A DNA stretch of 8,207 nucleotides. Source: Gammaproteobacteria bacterium (GTDB lineage Bacteria; Pseudomonadota; Gammaproteobacteria; HK1). The stretch is taken from assembly GCA_020444775.1 (NCBI GenBank), contig JAGRHX010000931.1, positions 1 through 8,207 of the forward strand. The letters are read 5' to 3'. The first letter of the stretch is position 1. Every line of letters starts with the position of its first letter. The notes beneath the pieces are model-generated. The model was not told the DNA's origin. It saw only the letters and a program-made list of their open reading frames with translations, and did no database searches. The translations under genes were made by a program, and so were the position numbers. Below are positions 1 to 5,310 of the stretch, piece by piece.

Positions 1-45
1 ATAGGCGTAAGGGCTCTTGTAGTCGAAGTAATGAACGATACGCAT
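1..45 (-). CDS. DsbA-family / GST-kappa / 2-hydroxychromene-2-carboxylate isomerase-like protein, N-terminal 15 codons only
   Basis: Reading the minus strand from 45 to 1 gives an ATG followed by MRIVHYFDYKSPYAY, open to the window edge. A hydrophobic beta strand followed by F-D-x-x-S-P-Y-A-Y is the opening of the thioredoxin-fold DsbA superfamily, in the branch of 2-hydroxychromene-2-carboxylate isomerases and kappa glutathione transferases. In that branch a catalytic Ser (here S11) replaces the CxxC of true DsbA, so a glutathione-dependent isomerase or transferase is more likely than a disulfide oxidase. A GGAG ribosome binding site lies at 52-55, six bases before the ATG, which fixes the start. 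The rest of the gene is outside the window, so the reaction and substrate cannot be named. The family call rests only on this short but characteristic stretch. Confidence 0.72.
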   Translation of the reverse strand, partial: MRIVHYFDYKSPYAY

Positions 46-262
46 CGTGCTCTCCAGGATTGCCCCGGCCGGGCGCACATCCGCTGCTGCACCGAGGGGC
101 TTGATGCCCGCTCCGCATGCGTGTCCCCAGCCGCCGCCCCGCTGGTCCTGGACGTCGATGGTTGAACGTGCTCTCGAAGCGACCCCGGACCGCAGGCGCG
201 AAGAATAGCGCATGCTCGCGCGAGCGGGACCGAGGTCGACGATGGTCCGACGACATGTAGCA

Positions 263-279
263 CTGGCCCGAAGATTGCT
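263..279 (+). promoter_or_regulatory. Candidate sigma-54 (RpoN) -24/-12 promoter for the YqjE-like gene
   Basis: The sequence CTGGCCCGAAGATTGCT matches the sigma-54 consensus Y-TGGCACG-R-N3-TTGC-W at every specified position but one (C for A in the -24 box). The invariant GG (265-266) and GC (277-278) are separated by exactly 10 bases, as required. Transcription would start about 12 bases further on, near 290, leaving a leader of about 85 bases before the ATG at 374. The location between two divergent genes and the correct orientation support it. No enhancer site for a bacterial enhancer-binding protein was recognised upstream. The match is seen; function is inferred. Confidence 0.5.
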
Positions 280-360
280 GGCATGGACGATAGACGAACC
301 GATGTCCGGATCGACCTGCGCGGCCCGAGCCATGGCATCGTTGATTGGCTCAGGTCGCAT

Positions 361-364
361 GGAG
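361..364 (+). promoter_or_regulatory. Ribosome binding site deciding the YqjE-like start
   Basis: GGAG is placed nine bases before ATG 374. The upstream in-frame starts (from 212) have no comparable site, so the shorter protein is preferred. Confidence 0.6.
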
Positions 365-373
365 CCCAGCGCG

Positions 374-880
374 ATGCATCCACACGATCATTTGAGTGCC
401 GCCGGCAATGAAGCGCCCGGAGCGGCCTCCAACGCACACACCAACGCCGCGGCCGAACCACCGCCGGCGGCGGCCGCAGGATCCCCGGACGCCTCGGAAA
501 CCGACGCCTGGGAGACACTGCTGGCAGCCGGCAACGCAGCGCGTCGTGCACTGGATGCGCTGCGCGCCAGCATCCTCGCGCTGCGCGATCTGCTGGTCGC
601 CGAATCCACGCTGGCGGCGGCGAGCGTGCCGGTGATCGTGGTCTGTGTGCTGGTTGGCGGCCTGGCCTTGTTGTCCGCCTGGTTGCTCGCCCAGGCCGGA
701 TTGTTGCTCGCTCTGCACGCAACGGGGCTCTCGGTGCTGGGCGCGGTGGGCTGCCTCGTCGTCCTCAATCTCCTGCTGGTCGCCGGTGCCTTCACCTACG
801 CGCTGCGTCTGAGCCACAACCTGACCCTGCCACGGAGTCGAAGCGCGCTCGTCGCGTTGCTTCAGGGCAGCGAAACCTGA
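374..880 (+). CDS. YqjE-like two-helix inner membrane protein (phage-holin-superfamily-III type)
   Basis: The 168-residue product has an Ala/Pro-rich, probably disordered N-terminus (1-45), an amphipathic helix (about 46-80), two strongly hydrophobic segments (about 83-108 and 117-145) and a basic tail. This helix-TM-TM-basic layout is that of the YqjE family, small inner-membrane proteins of unknown biochemical function. In enteric bacteria the gene neighbours YqjD (DUF883) and YqjK. A YqjK-like gene follows here after 167 bases, and a DUF883 gene lies 1.8 kb away, which supports the assignment more than the weak sequence resemblance does. The N-terminus carries His at residues 2, 4 and 6, an unusual local cluster. 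The frame is open upstream to 212, but ATG 374 has GGAG at nine bases and a sigma-54-like promoter lies inside the longer frame. Expression may therefore be sigma-54 dependent. The assignment could be wrong in detail; a two-helix membrane protein is certain. Confidence 0.62.
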   Translation: MHPHDHLSAAGNEAPGAASNAHTNAAAEPPPAAAAGSPDASETDAWETLLAAGNAARRALDALRASILALRDLLVAESTLAAASVPVIVVCVLVGGLALLSAWLLAQAGLLLALHATGLSVLGAVGCLVVLNLLLVAGAFTYALRLSHNLTLPRSRSALVALLQGSET

Positions 881-954
881 GCGCGCGGCGGGGTCGCACC
901 CGAGCATCCGGCCGGCGCGTTGCCTGGCGAACAGGTGCCACGCGTGCCCCGCAA

Positions 955-974
955 GACGGTCCCGGATGACCGTC
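955..974 (+). other. Perfect 7-bp stem-loop between the YqjE-like and YqjK-like genes
   Basis: GACGGTC (955-961) pairs perfectly with GACCGTC (968-974) around a six-base loop. No T-run follows, so it is not a standard intrinsic terminator. It is the first of three stem-loops in this 167-base gap. Confidence 0.4.
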
Positions 975-997
975 GCGCATGACGAGCTTCGGGCATC

Positions 998-1020
998 TGC
1001 CCCAACCGGGCGGGGCATTT
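998..1020 (+). terminator. Weak terminator-like stem-loop with short T tract
   Basis: TGCCCC (998-1003) pairs with GGGGCA (1012-1017) around eight bases and is followed by only TTT (1018-1020). It could be an attenuator or weak terminator after the YqjE-like gene, or chance in GC-rich DNA. Confidence 0.25.
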
Positions 1021-1028
1021 CCACCAAT

Positions 1029-1047
1029 CAGGCCGATGCCTGGCCTG
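1029..1047 (+). promoter_or_regulatory. Stem-loop directly abutting the YqjK-like start codon
   Basis: CAGGCC (1029-1034) and GGCCTG (1042-1047) form a 6-bp stem with a 7-base loop that ends on the base before ATG 1048. It contains the only AGG that could act as a ribosome binding site, so in RNA it could mask translation initiation. Confidence 0.3.
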
Positions 1048-1386
1048 ATGTCCACGGGGAACATACCGTTGCTGCTACAACGCTACAAACACGAGCTTGA
1101 ACGAGCCGAGCAACGTCTCGAGACCCGGCTCGGCGTGCTGCGTCGCGCTCGGGCAACCCTGCGTAACCGGCTCGGCCAGGCGGCGGCTACGCCGCACGGT
1201 CTGGGGTTGGCCTTTGCCAGCGGCCTGACAAGCGGCTTGCTGGTGAGCACCCGCACGTCCGGTCGTCTGCTGGGACGGATGGCGATCAGCCTGTTCCGTC
1301 TGGCCGTCGGCGCGGCCGACGACCGGCTGCAAGCCGGGTCAGCGGTGAACGAACCGTCACCGACCACGGCGCCGCCGAAGTTGTAG
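1048..1386 (+). CDS. YqjK-like small membrane-associated protein
   Basis: The 112-residue product has a charged, Arg-rich helix (about 8-45, with heptad-like Leu/Arg spacing), then a Gly/Ala/Ser-rich weakly hydrophobic segment (about 50-68), a second basic amphipathic stretch (about 69-90) and a Pro/Thr-rich tail. A charged helix plus a short hydrophobic segment in a protein of about 100 residues just after a YqjE-like gene is the pattern of YqjK, a family of unknown function. Primary sequence resemblance is weak, so context carries the call. Starts at 979, 1036 and 1048 are all possible. I chose 1048 because the residues before it are Pro/Gly-rich and uncharacteristic, but no strong ribosome binding site precedes any of them. 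It is co-directional with the YqjE-like gene and may share its promoter. It ends 33 bases before the end of the convergent AI-2E gene. Confidence 0.5.
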   Translation: MSTGNIPLLLQRYKHELERAEQRLETRLGVLRRARATLRNRLGQAAATPHGLGLAFASGLTSGLLVSTRTSGRLLGRMAISLFRLAVGAADDRLQAGSAVNEPSPTTAPPKL

Positions 1387-1419
1387 ACGGAGCGACGCCG
1401 ACCACCAGTTCCCCCCGTT

Positions 1420-2460
1420 TCACCCCCCGTTACGCGCCAACAGCGCCGCCGCCGGTGCCAGACGCGGAATTCTTCTGCAGATGATGTTCGCCACGGTCAG
1501 CATGGGGACCGCCAACAGCGCGCCCGGCAGCCCCCACAGCCAGCCCCAGAACAACAGTGCCACGAAGATTCCCAAGGGATTCAGTGACAACGTACGTCCG
1601 AGCACGATGGGCGTGATGATCTGGCCCTCCAGCGCGGTCAGCACGAGAAAGATGGCCGGCACGCCCAACGCAACCTGCAGGTCGTCAAAGCTGGTCAGAC
1701 CGACCAGGGTCAGGACGACGAGGCTCCCTGCGGCGCCGATGTACGGCGCGAAATTGAGCAAGGCCACCAGCGCGCCCCAAAGACCGGCATTGGGCACCCC
1801 GTAGACGAACAGCGCCAGAGCCGTCAGCACGCCCAGGCAGAGATTGATCACGGTGATGGTGATCAGGAATCTGGACACCTCCGACTCAATCTCGCGCATG
1901 GTCTGGATGAAGTTGCGCTTGTCCTGCCCGCTCGGCGCCAGAACCACCAGCTTGCGCACCAGCTCATCGCCACTGGTCAGGATATAGAACATCAAGATGA
2001 AGATGGTCGCGGCCGCCGCGATCGCGCCCGGCGTCGCATTCAGCACCACATCCATCAAGCGTCGGTCGCGTAGCTCCACTCGCATCGAGGCCTTACCACC
2101 GGCCATCGCGGTCACCTCCTCGATACGCTCGCCGGCCTCGTGGATGGCCTGAATGGGTCGCTTCAGGTCGCGCAGCTTCCACTCCAGCTCGCGCATCTCC
2201 ATCGGCGCCTTGCGCAACCATTCACTGGCGGGCTCGGCCAGCACGTACGCGCCGAGCAGGACTGCGATCAAGCTGCCCCCGAGTACCACGGATGCGCCGA
2301 CCGTGTTGGGAATACCCGCACGCCGCAGCATGCGCACCGGACTGCGCAGCAACAGGCTGACCAACAGCGCGAACACCACCGGCATCAGCACGGGCTCCGC
2401 GAAGTCCAGGGTGTGGACCGACAGCAGGACGAAGATTCCGACTAGCATGGTGGCATTCAA
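1420..2460 (-). CDS. AI-2E family transporter (PerM/TqsA/YdiK-type membrane protein)
   Basis: The 346-residue inner-membrane protein belongs to the AI-2E transporter family, whose members export autoinducer-2 (TqsA) or exchange sodium/protons or other solutes; the substrate here is unknown. Visible hallmarks are a paired hydrophobic N-terminus (about 5-38), a third segment near 55-75, a charged soluble stretch (80-140), then a C-terminal helix block with GVPNAGLWG (221-229), NFAPYIGA (236-243), the E-G-Q-x-I-x-P-x-x-L-G-R segment ending in L-N-P-L (278-296) and FWGWLWGLPGALLAVP (304-319). The frame is open to 2637, but that extension is Cys/Pro-rich and not family-like. TTG 2460 has AGGGGA eight bases upstream and gives the usual family length (about 350). 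The gene sits inverted between the YqjK-like and DUF883 genes and probably has its own promoter in the 263-base gap to DUF883. Confidence 0.9.
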   Translation of the reverse strand: MNATMLVGIFVLLSVHTLDFAEPVLMPVVFALLVSLLLRSPVRMLRRAGIPNTVGASVVLGGSLIAVLLGAYVLAEPASEWLRKAPMEMRELEWKLRDLKRPIQAIHEAGERIEEVTAMAGGKASMRVELRDRRLMDVVLNATPGAIAAAATIFILMFYILTSGDELVRKLVVLAPSGQDKRNFIQTMREIESEVSRFLITITVINLCLGVLTALALFVYGVPNAGLWGALVALLNFAPYIGAAGSLVVLTLVGLTSFDDLQVALGVPAIFLVLTALEGQIITPIVLGRTLSLNPLGIFVALLFWGWLWGLPGALLAVPMLTVANIICRRIPRLAPAAALLARNGG

Positions 2461-2468
2461 CTTGCAGT

Positions 2469-2474
2469 TCCCCT
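2469..2474 (-). promoter_or_regulatory. Ribosome binding site supporting a TTG start for the AI-2E gene
   Basis: On the minus strand AGGGGA lies eight bases before TTG (2460-2458). The first in-frame ATG (2448) is 20 bases from it and has no nearer site. Confidence 0.6.
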
Positions 2475-2644
2475 GATCGAGATTGGTCCGATTGCACGGC
2501 GCGTAACCGGCCGATGGCCGGGTCTTCCAGGGCCGGCTGGGAGGATTGCCGCACCGTGGGCCCGCACAAGCGCAATCAGGATCCATGCCAGCTGACTGCG
2601 CTGGTGGAAGCGCCGGGCCGATGCCGGAAATCCCCAACGCGGCT

Positions 2645-2690
2645 CAATTGAACCGTTCGTGCCAACCGGCGCGGTGCCATTCAACCGGTC
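2645..2690. repeat. Short repeated motifs upstream of the DUF883 gene, possible operator
   Basis: GTGCCA occurs at 2659-2664 and 2674-2679 (15 bases apart) and AACCG(G) at 2651-2655, 2664-2669 and 2683-2688. The block lies within the divergent AI-2E/DUF883 gap, 34 to 80 bases before the DUF883 start. A binding site is conceivable; no regulator family is recognised. No convincing -35/-10 pair was found in the gap. Confidence 0.25.
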
Positions 2691-2723
2691 TGGCTCCGTC
2701 AGGTCTTGAAGAGGAGAACGAAG

Positions 2724-3038
2724 ATGAGCTCGAGCAAGAGCAACACGGAGAAATCCACCAATCGATCCGAAAGCTCGCCGACCACCCAGCAGGTCGCGAC
2801 CGCGGCTCACGAGGCGTTGGATCGCGCCGCCGCGCATCTTGAGGATGCCGAAACGCGCATTCGCGATCATGTCACGCAAGCACGCGACACCCTCGACACC
2901 AATAGCGTCGAGGCGCAACGATGGGTACAGGATCAAGGTGCGCGTCTACAGCGCACGGTCCGACAGAACCCGTTCACCAGCCTGGCCGTCGCCTTCGCCG
3001 CGGGACTGGTGGTGGCTCGGGTGTTGAAGCGGCGCTGA
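2724..3038 (+). CDS. DUF883 (ElaB/YqjD/YgaM family) C-tail-anchored membrane protein
   Basis: The 104-residue product has a Ser/Thr-rich polar N-terminus (1-22), a long charged helix likely to be coiled coil (23-80) and the family-defining C-terminus Q-N-P-F-T-S-L followed by an Ala/Gly-rich helix (about 86-100) and a final KRR. Enteric YqjD and ElaB are about 101 residues. They are anchored in the inner membrane by this tail and bind ribosomes in stationary phase, which is a known property of the family and only inferred here. ATG 2724 has AGGAG (2712-2716) seven bases upstream, an excellent site; a TTG at 2706 is possible but overlaps it. The gene is monocistronic: divergent from AI-2E and convergent with DUF2254 across 37 bases in which I see no clear terminator. 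Confidence 0.88.
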   Translation: MSSSKSNTEKSTNRSESSPTTQQVATAAHEALDRAAAHLEDAETRIRDHVTQARDTLDTNSVEAQRWVQDQGARLQRTVRQNPFTSLAVAFAAGLVVARVLKRR

Positions 3039-3075
3039 GTCGCCGTGTCGTTTCGCGTTATAGAAGCGGCCGCGC

Positions 3076-4383
3076 TCAGATGGCCTGATGTCTGGCACGG
3101 ATGGCGGCCAACGCATTGCTGTCGTGCACGGCGTTGACCGCCGCCTCCTCGACCAGGGCGGCATGTCTGAGCACTGACTGGCGGTGCTGCTGACGGCTCA
3201 CCTGCCGTCCCAGCACCGCGAACACCTCGAGCATCCGTATCAACACCGCGGGCGAACCGGCACCGTACTGCCGGATCTGGTTGAAAGCGGTGTCCAGCGC
3301 TTGATCGAAGTCGACGCTCCAGGTGACAACGCGCAGGATACCCTCGTCGTCGACGCGTCTGGGGTCCGGCATCTGACGCTGCGCGAGCTCGGCCATGGCC
3401 GAGCCCAGATAGTCCACACAGGTAACCGCGGTGAAAGGATCGTTGATGCCGGGTGACAGCGCGCGCACGGCAAGCTCGACCAGCTCGCCTATCGCGCACT
3501 CCACGTCCTGCCTGGGTGTGCTACGTACGCCGACGATCAGGCAGTCGTTGATCCTGCGCTCGATGTCCGACCATGCCTCATCGGTCAAGGTCCCGCCGCG
3601 ATACCACAAATCCGCCAACACGATGCCGGTTGACACGAAGTGACCGGGACGTCTGTGCAGATGGATGCGCAGATCGCATTCGACCGCGATGGTCATCAGG
3701 CGCTGATCGTCGACCGCCTGCACGTATCCCAGCGCTGTGCAGCTCACCACCCGGGCGGGCGCGTCCGCCAATTGCTGGGCACCCGGCCCCTCGGCAACGC
3801 GCTTGCCGGCGTCTTCGCCGATCCGCTCCGGAAACAGACGCACGATCGCATTGTCGAGATCCTGGGCGACCAGGGCGACCACGTTGGGCGCCTGAATCAT
3901 CACCGCGACATGGTGTATGAAGTAGATCAGCACACCCATGCTGAGCACGATGAGAACCACCGCCAGCGCTACCGAGGCGTGGGGAGTCCCAGGTCCGTGT
4001 GGTGAATCCTCCACCACACGCAGGATCAGGAGACAGTACACACCGGTGGACAGGAACACGCCCATGCTGACCTGGGTAGGCAGGTCGAGCATGAAGGTGC
4101 GCAGCAGGCGCGGACCGAACTGCTGTGAGGTCAAGGACAGGATGACAATCGTTATCGAGAATACCGTCCCCGTGATGCCCATCATCGCGCCGACGATCGT
4201 CGACAGCGTGGCTCGTGCCGCGTCGGTTGTCGTCAGCAGCCACGCCGGATGCTGTATCTGCAGGCTTGCGTCCAGCATCGGCATGGCAATCGCAACCAGC
4301 AACGCCACCACGCCGAACATCGCCGGCACGAACCAGAAGCTGGATCGCAGTGAATCCCACAGATTGACCAGATAGGTTTTCAA
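3076..4383 (-). CDS. DUF2254 family predicted membrane protein
   Basis: The 435-residue protein has four transmembrane helices in its N-terminal part (about 16-37, 58-83, 104-123, 138-157) and a soluble C-terminal half of about 270 residues. The segment at 71-100 (T-G-x-V-F-S-I then L-T-S-Q-Q-F-G-P-R-L-L) and the later A-L-S-P-G-I-N-D-P-F-T-A (309-319) are the hallmarks of DUF2254, a family of about 400-450 residues with no established function. The start is TTG 4383: an in-frame TGA lies at 4392-4390, so nothing further upstream is possible, and the N-terminus (basic, then SSFWFVPA) looks like that of relatives. AAGGA is present but only two bases before the TTG, so translation may be weak. 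It lies 70 bases downstream of the dehydrogenase on the same strand and could be co-transcribed with it. Confidence 0.88.
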   Translation of the reverse strand: MKTYLVNLWDSLRSSFWFVPAMFGVVALLVAIAMPMLDASLQIQHPAWLLTTTDAARATLSTIVGAMMGITGTVFSITIVILSLTSQQFGPRLLRTFMLDLPTQVSMGVFLSTGVYCLLILRVVEDSPHGPGTPHASVALAVVLIVLSMGVLIYFIHHVAVMIQAPNVVALVAQDLDNAIVRLFPERIGEDAGKRVAEGPGAQQLADAPARVVSCTALGYVQAVDDQRLMTIAVECDLRIHLHRRPGHFVSTGIVLADLWYRGGTLTDEAWSDIERRINDCLIVGVRSTPRQDVECAIGELVELAVRALSPGINDPFTAVTCVDYLGSAMAELAQRQMPDPRRVDDEGILRVVTWSVDFDQALDTAFNQIRQYGAGSPAVLIRMLEVFAVLGRQVSRQQHRQSVLRHAALVEEAAVNAVHDSNALAAIRARHQAI

Positions 4384-4453
4384 GTTCCTTCACCCCGGGG
4401 CGCGCTCACGGCCATTCCCGCAGCCCGACCCTACACCCGACCCGGACAATCGG

Positions 4454-5203
4454 TCAGTGAAAGAAGCGACCGGAGTCGATGACAATGGTCTGGCCGGTCA
4501 TGGTATCGGTGCGACACATGGTCAGCACCTGGTCGGCGACGTCGTCCTTGTCTGCCGGGATCTTCAGCAGCGAGCCGCTCGAGGCCTGCTCGATCTGGCT
4601 GGCCAGTAGATTGGCGGTGGCGCGGGTGCCTTCGAGCAGGCCCGGCGCCACGCAGTTGACGAGCACCTGCGGTGCCAGCGCCACCGACATGCAGCGGGTC
4701 AGGTGGATGAGCCCGGCTTTGGACACCGCATAGGCTATAGACGAGCCCTGGGGTGCGAGCCCGGCGATCGATGAGATGTTGACGATACGGCCAACGCCCT
4801 GCGCTTTCATGATCGGCGCGACCGCCTTGATGCACAACATCGGTCCGGTCAGGTTCACTGCCATGATGCGATCCCATTCCTGCAAGGTCAGGGCGTCCAG
4901 ATCGGGAAACGGTATGGCAATGTTATAGGCGGCGTCGTTGACCAGGATGTCAAGTCGGCCGAAGCGATCGATGACCTGCTTCATCAAGGTCTGGATTTGC
5001 GCCGGTTCGGTCAGATCACAGGCGAAGGCCTCGGCCTGCACGCCATGGACGCGCAGCTCGCTGCAGACCTGGTCGGCCTGTGATGCGCTGCGCGCGTAGA
5101 CCACCGCGACGTGCGCGCCCGCCGCGGCCAGCGCATGGCAGATTCTTTGACCCAGACCACCATTGCCACCGGTCACCACGGCTACCGTGTCTTGCAGTTT
5201 CAT
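4454..5203 (-). CDS. Short-chain dehydrogenase/reductase (classical SDR, FabG-like)
   Basis: The 249-residue soluble oxidoreductase has a Rossmann fold with all classical SDR motifs: TGGNGGLG cofactor loop (11-18), D63 of the D-L-T adenine contact, NDAA (89-92, in place of the usual NNAG), N117, S145 in N-I-S-S-I-A-G, and the Y158-A-V-S-K162 catalytic pair. S145 and Y158 are 13 residues apart, as in FabG. An Arg after the second strand (Y-A-R-S, R38) suggests NADP(H) use. It ends in I-D-S-G rather than the common D-G-G. The substrate (3-oxoacyl, sugar or alcohol) cannot be told. ATG 5203 begins directly at the first strand; in-frame GTG/TTG codons up to 5275 would add a non-family extension. 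The ribosome binding site is weak. It is divergent from the potassium channel (107-base gap) and upstream of DUF2254 on the same strand. Confidence 0.9.
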   Translation of the reverse strand: MKLQDTVAVVTGGNGGLGQRICHALAAAGAHVAVVYARSASQADQVCSELRVHGVQAEAFACDLTEPAQIQTLMKQVIDRFGRLDILVNDAAYNIAIPFPDLDALTLQEWDRIMAVNLTGPMLCIKAVAPIMKAQGVGRIVNISSIAGLAPQGSSIAYAVSKAGLIHLTRCMSVALAPQVLVNCVAPGLLEGTRATANLLASQIEQASSGSLLKIPADKDDVADQVLTMCRTDTMTGQTIVIDSGRFFH

Positions 5204-5310
5204 CGGGATGCTTGCTCGCTCGGATACGGACGGGAGATCATTCACGCACAGAGTACGCAATTCCCATTCCAGCACAAGCCGCTCTCCGCCGGCACGACAC
5301 GTCCCAGTTC
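5204..5310. other. Divergent gap between the SDR and channel genes
   Basis: This 107-base region must carry the start signals of both genes. On the minus strand TTGTGC and TACTCT are 16 bases apart but each matches the sigma-70 consensus at only three of six positions. No strong site is visible on the plus strand, and the channel ATG lacks an evident Shine-Dalgarno sequence. Confidence 0.4.

Larger units (their letters stand above)
46..373. other. Divergent intergenic region without a supported gene
   Basis: This 328-base stretch separates the leftward DsbA-like start from the rightward YqjE-like start. It holds the ribosome binding site of the left gene (52-55), a perfect 10-base palindrome CCCGGCCGGG (64-73), an 8-base palindrome CGCATGCG (114-121), a sigma-54-like promoter (263-279) and the GGAG of the right gene (361-364). 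The reading frame of the right gene stays open back to 212. I do not count that part as coding, because the ribosome binding site and the promoter both sit inside it. No tRNA-like fold was seen. Confidence 0.6.

Noticed and set aside
212..373. Upstream coding extension of the YqjE-like gene
   Set aside because: It has no ribosome binding site, its composition is unlike the family, and a sigma-54-like promoter lies inside it; GGAG before ATG 374 favours the shorter protein.
350..1064. Long minus-strand open frames opposite the YqjE-like and YqjK-like genes
   Set aside because: Low-complexity Arg/Gln/Gly-rich translations typical of the antisense of high-GC genes, with no family features.
1411..1431. 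Two direct copies of CCCCCCGTT at the end of the AI-2E gene
   Set aside because: They are short, C-rich and partly coding for the last codons; there is no hairpin or T tract, so chance or slippage is enough.
2650..2668. Second sigma-54-like element on the minus strand (TTGGCACGAACGGTTC) facing the AI-2E gene
   Set aside because: The -24 half is perfect but the -12 half lacks the essential GC at the right spacing (TC instead), and it would leave a leader of nearly 180 bases.
3039..3075. NotI-like GCGGCCGC palindrome in the DUF883/DUF2254 convergent gap as a terminator
   Set aside because: A simple GC palindrome without loop or T tract; no terminator can be supported there.
3084..3104. TGGCACG within the DUF2254 gene as a -24 element
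   Set aside because: No TTGC at the required spacing and it lies inside a coding region.
4431..4877. Open frames overlapping the SDR gene in other frames
   Set aside because: Out-of-frame translations of a gene with intact SDR motifs; composition is that of shadow frames.
5212..5275. Sigma-70 promoters in the SDR/channel gap
   Set aside because: The best hexamer pair matches only three of six bases in each box; not worth a promoter call.
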